A DNA stretch of 64,000 bases from Thermithiobacillus tepidarius DSM 3134 (GTDB taxonomy: Bacteria > Pseudomonadota > Gammaproteobacteria > Acidithiobacillales > Thermithiobacillaceae), in NCBI RefSeq assembly GCF_000423825.1, contig NZ_AUIS01000009.1, positions 41,139 through 105,138 on the forward strand. The letters are read 5' to 3'. The notes below the pieces were generated by a model. It had not been told where the DNA came from, did no database searches, and saw nothing but the letters and a program-made list of their open reading frames with translations. The translations under genes and the position numbers were made by a program. This document shows positions 15,638-25,274 of the stretch, piece after piece. The stretch's first letter is position 1; the number at the start of each line of letters is the position of its first letter.

Positions 15638-16435
15638 TCAGTCTGCCTGCTGGGTCGGGATTTTAAACAGTTCCAGGAAATTTTGCGTGGTCCGTTCCGC
15701 CACCTCTTCCACGGCAATGCCGCGCAGTTCGGCGATCTTGCGGGCCACTTCCAGCACGTAGGCGGGCTGATTGACCTTGCCCCGGTAGGGCACCGGCGCC
15801 AGGAACGGTGAATCGGTCTCGATCAGCATGCGCTCCAAGGGCACCCGCCGCGCCACCTCCTGCAGCTCCAAAGCATTCTTGAAAGTGACGATGCCCGAGA
15901 AGGAGATGTAAAAATCCATGTCCAGGGCCGCCTCGGCCACCGCCCAGCTCTCCGCGAAGCAGTGCATGACGCCGCCCGCCTGCCCGGCCTCCTCCTCGGC
16001 CATGACGGCCAGGGTGTCCGCCGCCGCGGCGCGGGTGTGGATGATGAGCGGCTTGCCGATCCGCCGTGCCGCGCGGATATGGGTGCGGAAACGCTGCTGC
16101 TGCCCCGCCGCCGCCTCGACCGGCGTGCGGTAGTAATCCAGCCCCGTTTCGCCGATGGCCACCACCTTGGGTCGTTGCGCCATGGCCACCAGCCGCTCCA
16201 CGTCGGGTTCGGTGGCCGGATCGTGGGCCTCGTTCGGGTGCACGCCCACGGAGGCGTAGATGTGCAGATCATCGGCGGCCACCCGCAGCACCCGCTCCCA
16301 GTGCGCAACGTCCACGCTGACGTCCAGCAGGTAGCGCACGCCGACGGCGCGGGCCGCGGCGATGACGCCCGCGCGGCCCTCGGCATAGTCGTCGAAATCG
16401 ATGTGACAGTGTGAATCAGCGAGAATCATGGACAT
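15638..16435 (-). CDS. tatD: TatD family metal-dependent DNase/hydrolase
   Basis: A metal-dependent hydrolase of the amidohydrolase fold, with 265 residues. Metal-binding motifs are in order: SHCHID near the N-terminus, GETGLDYY, IIHTR, MHCFAES and ETDSPFLAP. TatD-type enzymes are 3'-5' DNases acting in repair and DNA fragmentation. Two ATGs two codons apart (16435 and 16429) are possible, and neither has a strong ribosome binding site. It lies between pilZ and phnP in the conserved holB-pilZ-tatD order. Confidence 0.92.
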   Translation of the reverse strand: MSMILADSHCHIDFDDYAEGRAGVIAAARAVGVRYLLDVSVDVAHWERVLRVAADDLHIYASVGVHPNEAHDPATEPDVERLVAMAQRPKVVAIGETGLDYYRTPVEAAAGQQQRFRTHIRAARRIGKPLIIHTRAAAADTLAVMAEEEAGQAGGVMHCFAESWAVAEAALDMDFYISFSGIVTFKNALELQEVARRVPLERMLIETDSPFLAPVPYRGKVNQPAYVLEVARKIAELRGIAVEEVAERTTQNFLELFKIPTQQAD

Positions 16436-16482
16436 TGGATGCGTGAGACGGGGCCCGGCCGCTGGCCGGGCCGTGGGCAATC

Positions 16483-16839
16483 TTAAAAGGTGCAGGTGAG
16501 GCGATCGGCGGTGGGCGCCGTCAGGAGCAGGTTCTGGATGCGGACCGTCAGGCTGCTCTGATCGCCGGTGAACTGGATGCCGACACCCGCCGGCCGACCG
16601 TCGCGGCTGCCCTCGGGCGTGATCCACACCACCTTGCCGGCCACCGGCACGCGCGGCCCGTCATCCGGCAGGGTGAGCAGAATGAAGAGCTCGTCACCCA
16701 GCGCATAGGGGCGGCTGGTCTCGATGAAGATGCCGCCGCCCTTGATCTGCGGCATGAAATGCTCGTACAGGCTCAAGGCATCCTTGAACTGGACGGAAAT
16801 GACGGCGGATTTGGCCGCCGCGGGGTTTTTCGGATCCAT
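16483..16839 (-). CDS. pilZ: PilZ domain protein, type IV pilus assembly type
   Basis: A single PilZ domain of 118 residues. Its position between holB and tatD and its sequence (FMPQIKGGGIFIETSRPYALGDELFILLTLP) match the founding PilZ of Pseudomonas. That protein is needed for type IV pilus biogenesis and does not itself bind cyclic-di-GMP. The RxxxR motif needed for cyclic-di-GMP binding is absent at the N-terminus, which fits. The start ATG has GAGGG eight bases upstream. No other pilus genes are in the window. Confidence 0.9.
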   Translation of the reverse strand: MDPKNPAAAKSAVISVQFKDALSLYEHFMPQIKGGGIFIETSRPYALGDELFILLTLPDDGPRVPVAGKVVWITPEGSRDGRPAGVGIQFTGDQSSLTVRIQNLLLTAPTADRLTCTF

Positions 16840-16874
16840 GCGTTAACCCTCTTCGTTGTGCCGCAAGACGCCGC

Positions 16875-17900
16875 TCAGCCCGGCCGCGCCCACAGTCGCC
16901 GGTCCTGCCAGCGCAGGAGCAGATCCTCCAGCACCAGCGTCAGATTCAGGTTCTGCGCTTCGGCCAGGTAGGCCTGGCGCCACGCACCTTCCAGCTCCAG
17001 CAGGGCAGGCACCTGCACGCGCCTCGCCAGCGCCTCCAGCGCCGCCCGGCAATCGCTGTTAATAATAGGCGCATCCCGCAGCAGCCGCAAACGCAGCAGA
17101 TCGGCGAAGACCGTATGCAGCACCGGCAGCAGCTCCGCCGCCTCCCCCTGCTTGGCCCACTCGGCCGCCGTCTTCAGGCTCGCGGCCGCCTCTTCGCCCG
17201 GGAGCGCCAGAAAACGCTGCAGCCAGGCACGGCGCTGCTCCAGGGTGCCCTGCCGCCACCAGGTCAGCGCCTTTTGCGGGCGGCCGAAGCAGAAGCGCGC
17301 CAGCGCCGCCGCGTCGGCGGGCGGGACGCCGGCCGCCTCCTGCAGCCAGCGCTCCAGCGCGGCAGTCTCCGCCGGCACGAAGGCGAGCTGCTGGCAGCGG
17401 CTGCGGATGGTGGGCAGCAGCCGGTTGGGCTCGTGGCTGAGCAGGAGGATCTGGGCATGCATGCCCGGCTCCTCCAGGGTCTTCAGGAAGGCATTGGCGG
17501 CGTGGTGATGCATGGCTTCGGCCGGCTCCACGAGCAGCACGCGCCGGCTGGCGATCTGCGGCGTCAGCTGCAGGAAGGCGCTGGCCTCGCGCACCGCCTG
17601 CACCGGGATCTGCTTGCCTTCGCCCTCGGGCACGAGATGGAGGAAATCGGGGTGGCTGTCGACAGCCAGCAGATGGCAGGAGCGGCACTGTCCGCAGGCG
17701 TCCAGCGTGTCTGCCGATGTCTGTTCGCAGAGCAGATGAGCGACGAGTGCGCGGGCAAAGACCCCTTTGCCCAGTCCCTGGCCGCCGCCGAGCAGGAGCG
17801 CCTGGGCCAGGCGCGATTGGGACAGCGCCTGCTCCACGTGCGCCACGGCCCGAGCCAGGCCCGGATGGCGGCGCAGGTCCTGCTTCGGGCTGCCGCTCAC
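16875..17900 (-). CDS. holB: DNA polymerase III delta' subunit
   Basis: The delta' subunit of the clamp loader, which helps place the beta clamp on DNA during replication. It has 341 residues. The N-terminal AAA+ domain has a P-loop-like GGGQGLGKG, the zinc-binding cysteines (CEQ, then CGQCRSC) at about 62-80, and the segment HHAANAFLKTLEEP followed by the sensor-1-like SRCQQL region. I start it at a GTG whose last two bases fall in the tmk stop codon (GTGA overlap), which gives tight translational coupling. Longer starts would lie inside tmk. Confidence 0.93.
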   Translation of the reverse strand: MSGSPKQDLRRHPGLARAVAHVEQALSQSRLAQALLLGGGQGLGKGVFARALVAHLLCEQTSADTLDACGQCRSCHLLAVDSHPDFLHLVPEGEGKQIPVQAVREASAFLQLTPQIASRRVLLVEPAEAMHHHAANAFLKTLEEPGMHAQILLLSHEPNRLLPTIRSRCQQLAFVPAETAALERWLQEAAGVPPADAAALARFCFGRPQKALTWWRQGTLEQRRAWLQRFLALPGEEAAASLKTAAEWAKQGEAAELLPVLHTVFADLLRLRLLRDAPIINSDCRAALEALARRVQVPALLELEGAWRQAYLAEAQNLNLTLVLEDLLLRWQDRRLWARPG

Positions 17901-18532
17901 AGCCGCAGGCGCTCCTGGACGGCGGCGAGCAGCTGCCGGCTCACCTGCTCCCGGTCCGCGTCGGCATCGATGCGCACGATGCGCGCCGGCGAAGCCGCCG
18001 CCCGCGCGGCGAATACGGCGCGGGCCCGCGTGAAGAACGCCACGGTCTCCTGCTCCAGGCGGTCCTGTGTCGAGCGCCTGCATGCCCGTGCCAGACCCAG
18101 CTCGGGCTCCACGTCCAGCCACAGAGTCAGGTCCGGCTGCAGACCCTGCAGCAGCCAGTTCGACAGCACCTCGATGCGCGCCGCGGGCACCCCGCGGCCG
18201 CCGCCCTGGTAAGCATAGGTGGAGTCCTCGAAGCGATCGCAGAGCACCACCGCGCCGCGGGCGAGACTGGGCAGGATCAGCTCATGCAGGTGCTGGGCGC
18301 GGGCGGCGTAGATGAGCAGCAGCTCGCTGTCGGCCCCGGTGTCCGGCAGGGCCGGATCCAGGAAGATGGCACGCACCCGTTCGCCCAGGGCGGTACCGCC
18401 GGGCTCGCGGGTCACCACCACCTCCCGACCGCGCGCGCGCAGGTAATCGGCCAGATAGGTCTGCTGCGTGCTCTTGCCCGCGCCCTCTATGCCTTCGAGA
18501 GTGATGAAGCAACCCCGCCCGCCGCGGCTCAT
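17897..18532 (-). CDS. tmk: thymidylate kinase
   Basis: Phosphorylates dTMP to dTDP using ATP, for DNA synthesis. It has 211 residues. The P-loop GIEGAGKS is at 14-21, the DRF/DR motif in VVLCDRFEDSTYAYQGGGRG, and the LID region with RACRRSTQDRLE. The start ATG overlaps the mltG stop (ATGA), and the stop overlaps the holB start, so all three genes are translationally coupled. Confidence 0.97.
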   Translation of the reverse strand: MSRGGRGCFITLEGIEGAGKSTQQTYLADYLRARGREVVVTREPGGTALGERVRAIFLDPALPDTGADSELLLIYAARAQHLHELILPSLARGAVVLCDRFEDSTYAYQGGGRGVPAARIEVLSNWLLQGLQPDLTLWLDVEPELGLARACRRSTQDRLEQETVAFFTRARAVFAARAAASPARIVRIDADADREQVSRQLLAAVQERLRL

Positions 18533-19578
18533 GGCTTGCGCCCAAGCAGATAGCGCTGCACCGCCGCCTCGTGTTCGGCGTAGGTGCTGGTAAAGACGTG
18601 GCCGCCCTGCCCGTTGGCCACGAAAAACAAGGCGTCGCTGTCCGCCGGATGCAGGGCGGCGTGAATGGAAGCCCGGCTGGGCAGGGCGATGGGCGTCGGC
18701 GGCAGTCCGGTGATGGTATAGGTGTTGTACGGCGTGGGCTGACGCAGATCCTGGGTGCGGATGTTGCCCTTGTATGCCTCGCCCATGCCGTAGATCACCG
18801 TGGGATCGGTCTGCAGGCGCATGCCCAGGCGCAGCCGGTTGATGAAGACCGCGGCCACCAGCGGCCTCTCATCCGCGCGTCCGGTTTCCTTCTCGATGAT
18901 GGAGGCGAGGATCAGCGCCTCATAAGGGGAAGCCAGGGGCAGATCGGGCGCCCGCCCGCTCCACTCCTCGTCCAGCACCTGTCGCATCTTGGCATAGGCC
19001 CGTCCCAGCAGGGCCAGGGCATTGGTTCCGCGCTCGAAGCGGTAGGTATCCGGATACAGCCAGCCCTCGGCGAATTCATTGGACGCCTGCATGCGCGCCA
19101 ACAGGTCCTGGGCCTGGTTCGGCGGCGGCAGGCCGCTCAGGTCCAGCATGTGGCCATAGCCTTGCAGCGCCTGGATCACGTCGCGCACCCGCCAACCGGG
19201 CAGGATGGTGAACTGGCGGGGCAGCACCTCGCCGCGCACCAGCTTTTGCAGCACCTCGGCGGGCGTCAGCTGGCGGACGAAGAGATAATCGCCGGTCTTG
19301 ATCTGGCGGGTCTTGCCGCTCAGACGCAAATGCAGGTAGAAAAGGCGCCAGTCCTTGATCACCCCGGCCCGGGCCAGTTCCCTCGCCACCCGCTGGGCCG
19401 GCATGCCGCTCGGGATGGTGACCACCACGCCGTCGGCGGGCATGGCCACCGGCGTGCGCAGGAAATCGCGGTACTGCATCCCCAAGGTGATCAGTCCGGC
19501 CACGACGACGAGCAGCGCAGCCAGCAGCATGAGCCGCACGCTGTTCAGGAAATGGCGAAAGGCGGACTTTCTAGGCAA
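18529..19578 (-). CDS. mltG: endolytic murein transglycosylase MltG (YceG)
   Basis: An inner-membrane lytic transglycosylase that cuts nascent peptidoglycan strands and sets glycan length. It has about 349 residues, with one N-terminal membrane segment (LMLLAALLVVVAGLITLG) and then the periplasmic YceG domain. The catalytic Glu lies in LILASIIEKETG, and conserved PTPYNTYTITGLPPTPI follows. I prefer a TTG start at 19578, inside the end of pabC, with GGAG ten bases upstream. Another TTG at 19602 lacks a ribosome binding site. It is coupled to pabC upstream and tmk downstream. Confidence 0.9.
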   Translation of the reverse strand: MPRKSAFRHFLNSVRLMLLAALLVVVAGLITLGMQYRDFLRTPVAMPADGVVVTIPSGMPAQRVARELARAGVIKDWRLFYLHLRLSGKTRQIKTGDYLFVRQLTPAEVLQKLVRGEVLPRQFTILPGWRVRDVIQALQGYGHMLDLSGLPPPNQAQDLLARMQASNEFAEGWLYPDTYRFERGTNALALLGRAYAKMRQVLDEEWSGRAPDLPLASPYEALILASIIEKETGRADERPLVAAVFINRLRLGMRLQTDPTVIYGMGEAYKGNIRTQDLRQPTPYNTYTITGLPPTPIALPSRASIHAALHPADSDALFFVANGQGGHVFTSTYAEHEAAVQRYLLGRKP

Positions 19579-20410
19579 GTGACAGCGTCTCCAACCAAGC
19601 AAGCAGATGGCGGCTCACCGGGCCCGGCGCATCGGGCCAAGCCTTGTCTCCCACGGCCCGCACCGGCCAGATGCCGATCAGGCTGTTGGATACGAAACAC
19701 TCCGAGGCTTCGTCGAGGACGGCGGCGGTGGCATCCACCTCCACGACTCGCTGGCCGCGCTGCCGCAGCCAGGCAATGATCTCGCCCCGCATAATGCCGG
19801 GAATCCCGGCGAAATCCAAGCGCGGTGTTTCCACCTGCCCGGCCCGCACCCAAAAGAGATTGGTGAAGGTGCCCTCGCGCAGATGGCCGCCGGTGTCCGT
19901 CATCAGGCCTTCATCGGCCCCGCTGCCCGTCAGCTCCTGGCGCGCAAGCACCTGGTTGAGGCGGTTCAGGGTCTTCAGCGTGGCGAAGGCCGCCCCGCCC
20001 AGGAGCGGCGTGCGGCAGTGGCGCGCGACGATGCCGCGGCGCCAATGACTCTCCAGATAGCCGGGCCAGGGACTGGTGTAAACGACCCGGGTCGCCGTTT
20101 CCTGGCCGCTCGGTCCATAGCCGCGGCTGCCCACGCCGCGGCTCAGCATCAGCTTGAGCACCTGGCGCGGCACGGCGGGATCGATGGCCGCCTCCGCCTC
20201 TTGCCGCCACAGGGCCTCCGCCGCCATGGGCAAGCCGAGCAGCCGGGCGGAGCGTTGCAGGCGCGCGAAATGGGCCTCCCAGAACAAGGGGCGGCCGGCG
20301 ACCACGGCAAGGGTCTCGAAGAGCCCGTCCCCGTACTGGAAGCCGCGGTCGAAGAGGGAGACCCGTGCCGCGGCCTCCTCCAGCCGCACGCCGTCAAGCA
20401 GAACGGTCAT
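19571..20410 (-). CDS. pabC: aminodeoxychorismate lyase
   Basis: A PLP enzyme that releases pyruvate from 4-amino-4-deoxychorismate to give p-aminobenzoate for folate. It has 279 residues of fold-type IV. The N-terminal segment LFDRGFQYGDGLFET (about 19-33) and the Schiff-base lysine K146 in TLKTLNRLNQVLA are typical, as is EGTFTNLFW. The start ATG at 20410 lies inside the end of pabB, so the genes overlap. It works directly after PabB. Confidence 0.94.
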   Translation of the reverse strand: MTVLLDGVRLEEAAARVSLFDRGFQYGDGLFETLAVVAGRPLFWEAHFARLQRSARLLGLPMAAEALWRQEAEAAIDPAVPRQVLKLMLSRGVGSRGYGPSGQETATRVVYTSPWPGYLESHWRRGIVARHCRTPLLGGAAFATLKTLNRLNQVLARQELTGSGADEGLMTDTGGHLREGTFTNLFWVRAGQVETPRLDFAGIPGIMRGEIIAWLRQRGQRVVEVDATAAVLDEASECFVSNSLIGIWPVRAVGDKAWPDAPGPVSRHLLAWLETLSLA

Positions 20411-21749
20411 GCCCAGCACCCAGTGCGCGCAGCAGACCCGCTGCCTTGGCACGCGTCTCCTCCAGCTCGCGCGCCGGCACCGAATCCGCCACGATGCCGG
20501 CCCCGGCGCGCAAGCGCAGGGTGTCCTGATGATACTGCATGCTGCGAATCAGGATGTTGAAATCCATTTTGCCGTCGACGCTGACGTAGCCCATGCTGCC
20601 GGTATAAGGACCGCGTCCCACCCGCTCCAACTCGCCGATGATCTCCATGCAGCGCACCTTGGGGCAGCCGGTGATGGTGCCGCCGGGAAAGAGGGCCGCC
20701 AGCATCTGTCCGGGCGTCGCCTCGGCGCGCGGCGCGCCGCACACGTTGGAAACGATGTGATGGACGTGACGGTAGCTTTCGATGACCATGAGCTCATCCA
20801 CGGCGATGCTGCCCGGGCGGCATACCCGGCCCAGGTCGTTGCGGATCAGATCGATGAGCATGATGTGCTCGGCCCGTTCCTTGGGATGCGCCAGCAGCTC
20901 CCGCGTCGTGGCCGCATCCTGATGCGGATGCCGCGGGCGGGTGCCGGCGATGGGCCGACTCTGCAGCAGCCCGCCGTCGCGCTGCAGCAGCCGCTCGGGT
21001 GAGGAACTGAGCACGTAACTGTCCCGCCACTGAAAGAAGCCGGCAAAAGGCGCCGGATTGTGCAGGCGCAGCTGCTGGTACAATGCCAGCGGCGCGCGCT
21101 CGCCCGCCACCCGCGCCTGCCAGGCGCGCGACAGGTTCACCTGAAAGACGTCGCCGGCGCGGATGTACTCCTGGATGCGCTGCACACCGTCCAAAAACCA
21201 GGCCTCCGGGTCCTCCTGGAGTTCGAGCAGGCGGACGGGCGCGTAGCCAGGCATCCGCTCCAGCGCCGCTAGGTCCGCGGCCATCTGCTCGAGCAGCGCG
21301 GCGGCGTCCGGGCCGCTGGCCACCAAATGGCCCTGCCCGGCCACGTGATCGAGCACGATGGCGCCGCGCACCGGCAGGGCGAAGGCGACCGGCAGTGCGC
21401 CGTCCGCCGGCGGAATGCGGATGTCTTCGATCTGCTGCAGGAATTCGTAGCCGAGATAGACGAAGTGACCGCCGCAGAAAGGCAGCGGACAGGGCTCGGC
21501 TGGCGCCGGGGCGAGCAGTTGGCGGTCCAGCTCGTCCAGGAAGCGGGCCGTGTCCGGCAGCAGCGCATCGCCGCGCCAGCTGCGCCCCTGCCGATCCAGC
21601 CAGAGGGCCGCTTCCGGGAAAGCGAAGAGAATGCTGTAGCGGCCGGTGCGCGCGTTGTGGGCGACGCTTTCCAGACAGGCGGGATAGCGCTGCGGATGGC
21701 GGCCATGCAGGGACGCCAGGTCGATGCGCGTGTGGGAGAGCGGCCGCAT
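20394..21749 (-). CDS. pabB: aminodeoxychorismate synthase component I
   Basis: Makes 4-amino-4-deoxychorismate from chorismate and ammonia for folate synthesis. It has 451 residues. The chorismate-binding core includes SSSPERLL, PIAGTRPR, HIMLIDLIRNDLGRV, FPGGTITGCPKVRCMEII and GPYTGSMGYVS. I chose the ATG at 21749, which has GGGGAG six bases upstream; an ATG at 21776 lacks a site. The glutaminase partner (PabA/TrpG) is not in the window, so it must be encoded elsewhere. It lies just after fabF, in the order also seen in other proteobacteria. Confidence 0.95.
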   Translation of the reverse strand: MRPLSHTRIDLASLHGRHPQRYPACLESVAHNARTGRYSILFAFPEAALWLDRQGRSWRGDALLPDTARFLDELDRQLLAPAPAEPCPLPFCGGHFVYLGYEFLQQIEDIRIPPADGALPVAFALPVRGAIVLDHVAGQGHLVASGPDAAALLEQMAADLAALERMPGYAPVRLLELQEDPEAWFLDGVQRIQEYIRAGDVFQVNLSRAWQARVAGERAPLALYQQLRLHNPAPFAGFFQWRDSYVLSSSPERLLQRDGGLLQSRPIAGTRPRHPHQDAATTRELLAHPKERAEHIMLIDLIRNDLGRVCRPGSIAVDELMVIESYRHVHHIVSNVCGAPRAEATPGQMLAALFPGGTITGCPKVRCMEIIGELERVGRGPYTGSMGYVSVDGKMDFNILIRSMQYHQDTLRLRAGAGIVADSVPARELEETRAKAAGLLRALGAGHDRSA

Positions 21750-21780
21750 CAGCCACTCCCCCCTGCCCCGGTGCATGGAG

Positions 21781-23016
21781 CTAGTCTTTGCGGAAGACCA
21801 GCGTGCCGTTGGTGCCGCCGAAGCCGAAGGAGTTGCTGAGGGCGACGCGCAGGGAGCGCTGGCGGGCGACGTTGGGCACGTAGTCCAGATCACAGCCCTC
21901 GTCCGGGCTGTCCAGGTTGATGGTGGGCGGAATGACCCCATGATGCAGCGACAGGACCGTGAACACGGCCTCCACGCCGCCGGCCGCGCCCAGCAGGTGG
22001 CCAATCATGGACTTGGTGGAGCTGACCGCCAGCTTGTAGGCATGCTCCCCGAACACGGCCTTCATCGCCTCGGTCTCCTGGACGTCGCCCAAGGGCGTGG
22101 AGGTGCCGTGGGCGTTGATGTAATCGACCTCTTCCGGCCGGATGCCGGCATTGCGCAGGGCGGCGCGCATGCAACGGGCGGCGCCCTCGCCGCTCGGCGC
22201 GGGCTGGGTCATGTGGTAAGCATCGCCACTCATGCCGAAGCCGGCCAGCTCCGCATAAATGCGCGCGCCGCGCGCCAGCGCGAACTCCCGTTCCTCGAGC
22301 ACCACGATGCCGGCCCCCTCGCCGAGCACGAAACCATCGCGGTCCTTGTCCCATGGACGGCTGGCGCGGGCCGGCTCGTCATTGCGGGTGGACAGGGCCC
22401 GGGCCGCGGAAAAGCCGCCCAGACCCAGGGCGCTGATGGCAGCTTCGGCACCGCCGGCGATCATCACGTCGGCGTCGCCGTATTCGATGAGCCGCGCCGC
22501 ATCGCCGATGGAATGGGCACCGGTGCTGCACGCCGTCGCCATGGCCAGATTGGGGCCCTTGGCGCCGTACATGATCGACACATGGCCGCTGACCATGTTG
22601 ACGATGCAGCTCGGAATGAAGAAGGGGGAAATCTTGCGGGGGCCGCCGCGCAGGTAATCCTCGTAGCCGCCCTCGATGCCTGGCAGGCCGCCGATGCCCG
22701 AACCGATGGACACCCCGACCCGCTCGGCGATCTCGGGCGTGACCTTCAGCCCGGCGTCCTCGATGGCCTCCACGGCGGCCGCCAGCCCGTAATGGATGAA
22801 AAGATCCATTTTGCGGGCGTCCTTGGCGCTGATGTACCGGGTGATATCGAAATCCTTCACCTCGCCGGCGATCTGGGAGGCGTAGGCACTGGGATCAAAA
22901 CGGGTGACGCGGCCAATGCCGCTGACGCCCTCGACCAGATTGCTCCAGGTCTGCGGGACCCCCACGCCCACCGGCGTAACCAGTCCCAGACCCGTGACAA
23001 CGACGCGCCGCTTCAA
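21781..23016 (-). CDS. fabF: beta-ketoacyl-ACP synthase II
   Basis: Elongates acyl-ACP by condensation with malonyl-ACP. It has 411 residues. The nucleophile Cys163 is in TACSTGAHS. The two catalytic histidines are in [11 protein letters not shown] and [12 protein letters not shown], and the C-terminal [10 protein letters not shown] glycine loop is present. It is the last of the fab genes in the cluster and lies 113 bp after acpP. Confidence 0.97.
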   Translation of the reverse strand: MKRRVVVTGLGLVTPVGVGVPQTWSNLVEGVSGIGRVTRFDPSAYASQIAGEVKDFDITRYISAKDARKMDLFIHYGLAAAVEAIEDAGLKVTPEIAERVGVSIGSGIGGLPGIEGGYEDYLRGGPRKISPFFIPSCIVNMVSGHVSIMYGAKGPNLAMATACSTGAHSIGDAARLIEYGDADVMIAGGAEAAISALGLGGFSAARALSTRNDEPARASRPWDKDRDGFVLGEGAGIVVLEEREFALARGARIYAELAGFGMSGDAYHMTQPAPSGEGAARCMRAALRNAGIRPEEVDYINAHGTSTPLGDVQETEAMKAVFGEHAYKLAVSSTKSMIGHLLGAAGGVEAVFTVLSLHHGVIPPTINLDSPDEGCDLDYVPNVARQRSLRVALSNSFGFGGTNGTLVFRKD

Positions 23017-23129
23017 AGGATGCTCCTGTATGAAGTGTTAGCCATCTTGCTGAAATGGGGAACGCATGCAACAAGCGTAGCGCGCACGGACCCTGCGGCC
23101 GATACGCGCCGGCTTGCCGGGGGGCGTGA

Positions 23130-23369
23130 TTACTTGGGCAGGTTCGCCTGGATGTAGTCGATAGCCTGCTGGACAGTGGTGATCTTCTCCGCCTCTTCGT
23201 CGGGAATTTCGCAGTCGAATTCCTCTTCCAGAGCCATCACCAACTCCACGGTATCCAGGGAGTCGGCGCCCAGATCATCCACGAAAGAGGCCTCGTTGGT
23301 CACTTCGTCCTCGTTGACGCCCAACTGTTCCACAACAACCTTCTTCACGCGTTCTTCGATGCTGCTCAT
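23130..23369 (-). CDS. acpP: acyl carrier protein
   Basis: Carries growing acyl chains on a 4'-phosphopantetheine arm. It has 79 residues, is strongly acidic and has four helices. The attachment serine is Ser37 in [18 protein letters not shown]. Good spacing to AGGAGG before the ATG suggests very strong translation, as expected for this abundant protein. It lies between fabG and fabF. Confidence 0.98.
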   Translation of the reverse strand: MSSIEERVKKVVVEQLGVNEDEVTNEASFVDDLGADSLDTVELVMALEEEFDCEIPDEEAEKITTVQQAIDYIQANLPK

Positions 23370-23470
23370 GTGAGGTTAGCCTCCTTGGTTGGTATAGGTT
23401 ACGCGATTAATCCATGCGTTGGCGCGCATTGGAACATATCTCTGTGAAAAATAAAAGATGGCGCGGGCGC

Positions 23471-24226
23471 TCAGCCCATGTACATGCCGCCGTTCACGTG
23501 CAGGGTCTCGCCGGTGATGTAGGCGGCGGCCGGCGATGCCAGGAAAGCGACCGCATTGGCCACGTCGTCCACGTCGCCCAGGCGTCCCAGCGGGATCTGC
23601 CCCAGCAGCGCAGCGCGCTGGGTCTCGCTCAGCGCCCGGGTCATGTCCGTGTCGATGAAGCCCGGCGCCACGCAGTTGACGGTGATGTTGCGGCTGCCCA
23701 CCTCGCGGGCCAGGGCTCGGCTGAAGCCGGCGGCCCCGGCCTTGGAGGCGGCATAGTTGCACTGGCCCGCATTGCCCATGGCGCCGACCACCGAGGTGAT
23801 GGTAATGATGCGGCCGTAGCGCGCCTTCATCATGTCGCGCAGCACCGCCTTGCTCATGCGGAACACGGCGTTGAGGTTGGTCTGCAGGACCGCGTCCCAC
23901 TCCTCCTCGCTCATGCGCATCAGGAGCTGGTCGCGGGTGATGCCGGCGTTGTTGACCAGGATGGCCGGGCTGCCGTAGGCGCCGGCGACCTGCTGCAGCG
24001 CCGCGGCGATGGCATCGGGCTGGGTCACGTCCAGGACCAGACCCTGGCCGTCGATGCCGGCGTCCTTGAAGGCCGCCTGGATCTGCTCGACGCCGGCGGC
24101 GGAAGTGGCGGTGGCCGCCACCCGCGCGCCCAATTGCCCGAGGCGCAGCGCGATGGCGCGGCCGATGCCGCGGCTGGCGCCGGTAACCAGCGCGACTTGG
24201 CCTTCCAGACTGAAAACATTGCTCAT
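23471..24226 (-). CDS. fabG: 3-oxoacyl-ACP reductase
   Basis: NADPH-dependent reduction of 3-oxoacyl-ACP in the elongation cycle. It is a short-chain dehydrogenase of 251 residues. The cofactor loop is TGASRGIG at about 15-22, NNAG follows, and the catalytic Ser/Tyr/Lys are in ITSVVG and YAASKAG. The Arg of TGASRG fits NADPH. It starts 24 bp after fabD on the same strand. Confidence 0.97.
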   Translation of the reverse strand: MSNVFSLEGQVALVTGASRGIGRAIALRLGQLGARVAATATSAAGVEQIQAAFKDAGIDGQGLVLDVTQPDAIAAALQQVAGAYGSPAILVNNAGITRDQLLMRMSEEEWDAVLQTNLNAVFRMSKAVLRDMMKARYGRIITITSVVGAMGNAGQCNYAASKAGAAGFSRALAREVGSRNITVNCVAPGFIDTDMTRALSETQRAALLGQIPLGRLGDVDDVANAVAFLASPAAAYITGETLHVNGGMYMG

Positions 24227-24250
24227 GGCGGTTTCCTTGCTCCGGGTACT

Positions 24251-25186
24251 TCAGACCTTGTCCATGGCCGCATCCAAAGAGGCCGGGTCGTCGATGGACA
24301 TGGCCACCAGGGTGCGGTCGATGCGCTTGCTCAGGCCGGTCAAGACGCGCCCGGGCCCCATTTCCACCACGGCCGACATGCCCTGGCGGGCCAGGAAGCG
24401 GACGGTGTCGGTCCAGCGCACCGGGGAGTAGAGCTGGCGCACCAGCGCATCCTTGATCTGCTCGGACTGGGTCGGCGTCTTGACGTCGACGTTGTTGACC
24501 ACGGGCATCTTGGGAGTCTGAATCTCGATCTGCTCCAGGCGGGCAGCCAAACGCTCCGCCGCCGGCCGCATCAGCGAGCAATGGCTCGGTATGCTGACGG
24601 GCAGGACTACCACCTTCTTGGCGCCCGCCTCCGTGGCCGCCTGGGCCAGGCGCTGCACGGCACTGAGATGGCCCGACACGACCAGCTGGCCGGGGGAGTT
24701 GAAGTTGGCCGGTTCCAGCACCTCGCCCTGGGCCTGCTGCTGGCACAGATTGATGACATCCTCATCCTGCATGCCGAGCACGGCGACCATGCCGCCGGTA
24801 CCCTCGGGCACGGCCTCCTGCATGAAGCGGGCACGATCCGCCACCAGGGCGACGGCATCGCGGAACGCCAGGCTCTCGGCACAGACGAGCGCCGTGTATT
24901 CGCCCAGGGAATGGCCCGCCATGAAATCCGGCGCGGCGCCGCTTTCCTCGATCCAGACCCGGTAAATGGCCACGCCGGCCGCCAGCATGGCAGGCTGGGT
25001 ATTGACGGTCTGGTTCAGGAGCTCGGCGGGACCTTCCTGGGCCAGCTGCCAGAGATCCACGGACAGGATGTCCGACGCCTCGGCGAAGGTCTCCTGCACG
25101 GAAGGAAAGGCTTGGGCCAGGGCGGCCAGCATGCCGACCGACTGGGAGCCCTGGCCCGGAAAGACAAAAGCGGTTGAACCAAGCAA
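24251..25186 (-). CDS. fabD: malonyl-CoA:ACP transacylase
   Basis: Moves malonyl from CoA to ACP. It has 311 residues. The N-terminal FPGQGSQ, nucleophile Ser93 in GHSLGEY, and catalytic His in PSHCSLM are present. The start is TTG (MLGSTAFVFPGQG), with AGGAG nine bases upstream, and no ATG or GTG is better placed. Confidence 0.96.
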   Translation of the reverse strand: MLGSTAFVFPGQGSQSVGMLAALAQAFPSVQETFAEASDILSVDLWQLAQEGPAELLNQTVNTQPAMLAAGVAIYRVWIEESGAAPDFMAGHSLGEYTALVCAESLAFRDAVALVADRARFMQEAVPEGTGGMVAVLGMQDEDVINLCQQQAQGEVLEPANFNSPGQLVVSGHLSAVQRLAQAATEAGAKKVVVLPVSIPSHCSLMRPAAERLAARLEQIEIQTPKMPVVNNVDVKTPTQSEQIKDALVRQLYSPVRWTDTVRFLARQGMSAVVEMGPGRVLTGLSKRIDRTLVAMSIDDPASLDAAMDKV

Positions 25187-25274
25187 GGTTGATCGCTCCT
25201 TGAATGTTATTCGTTATGGGAATCTGCTGTCTTGAGCCGATCCGCGTGACTGCGCTGACACGCTTTGTAGCCGA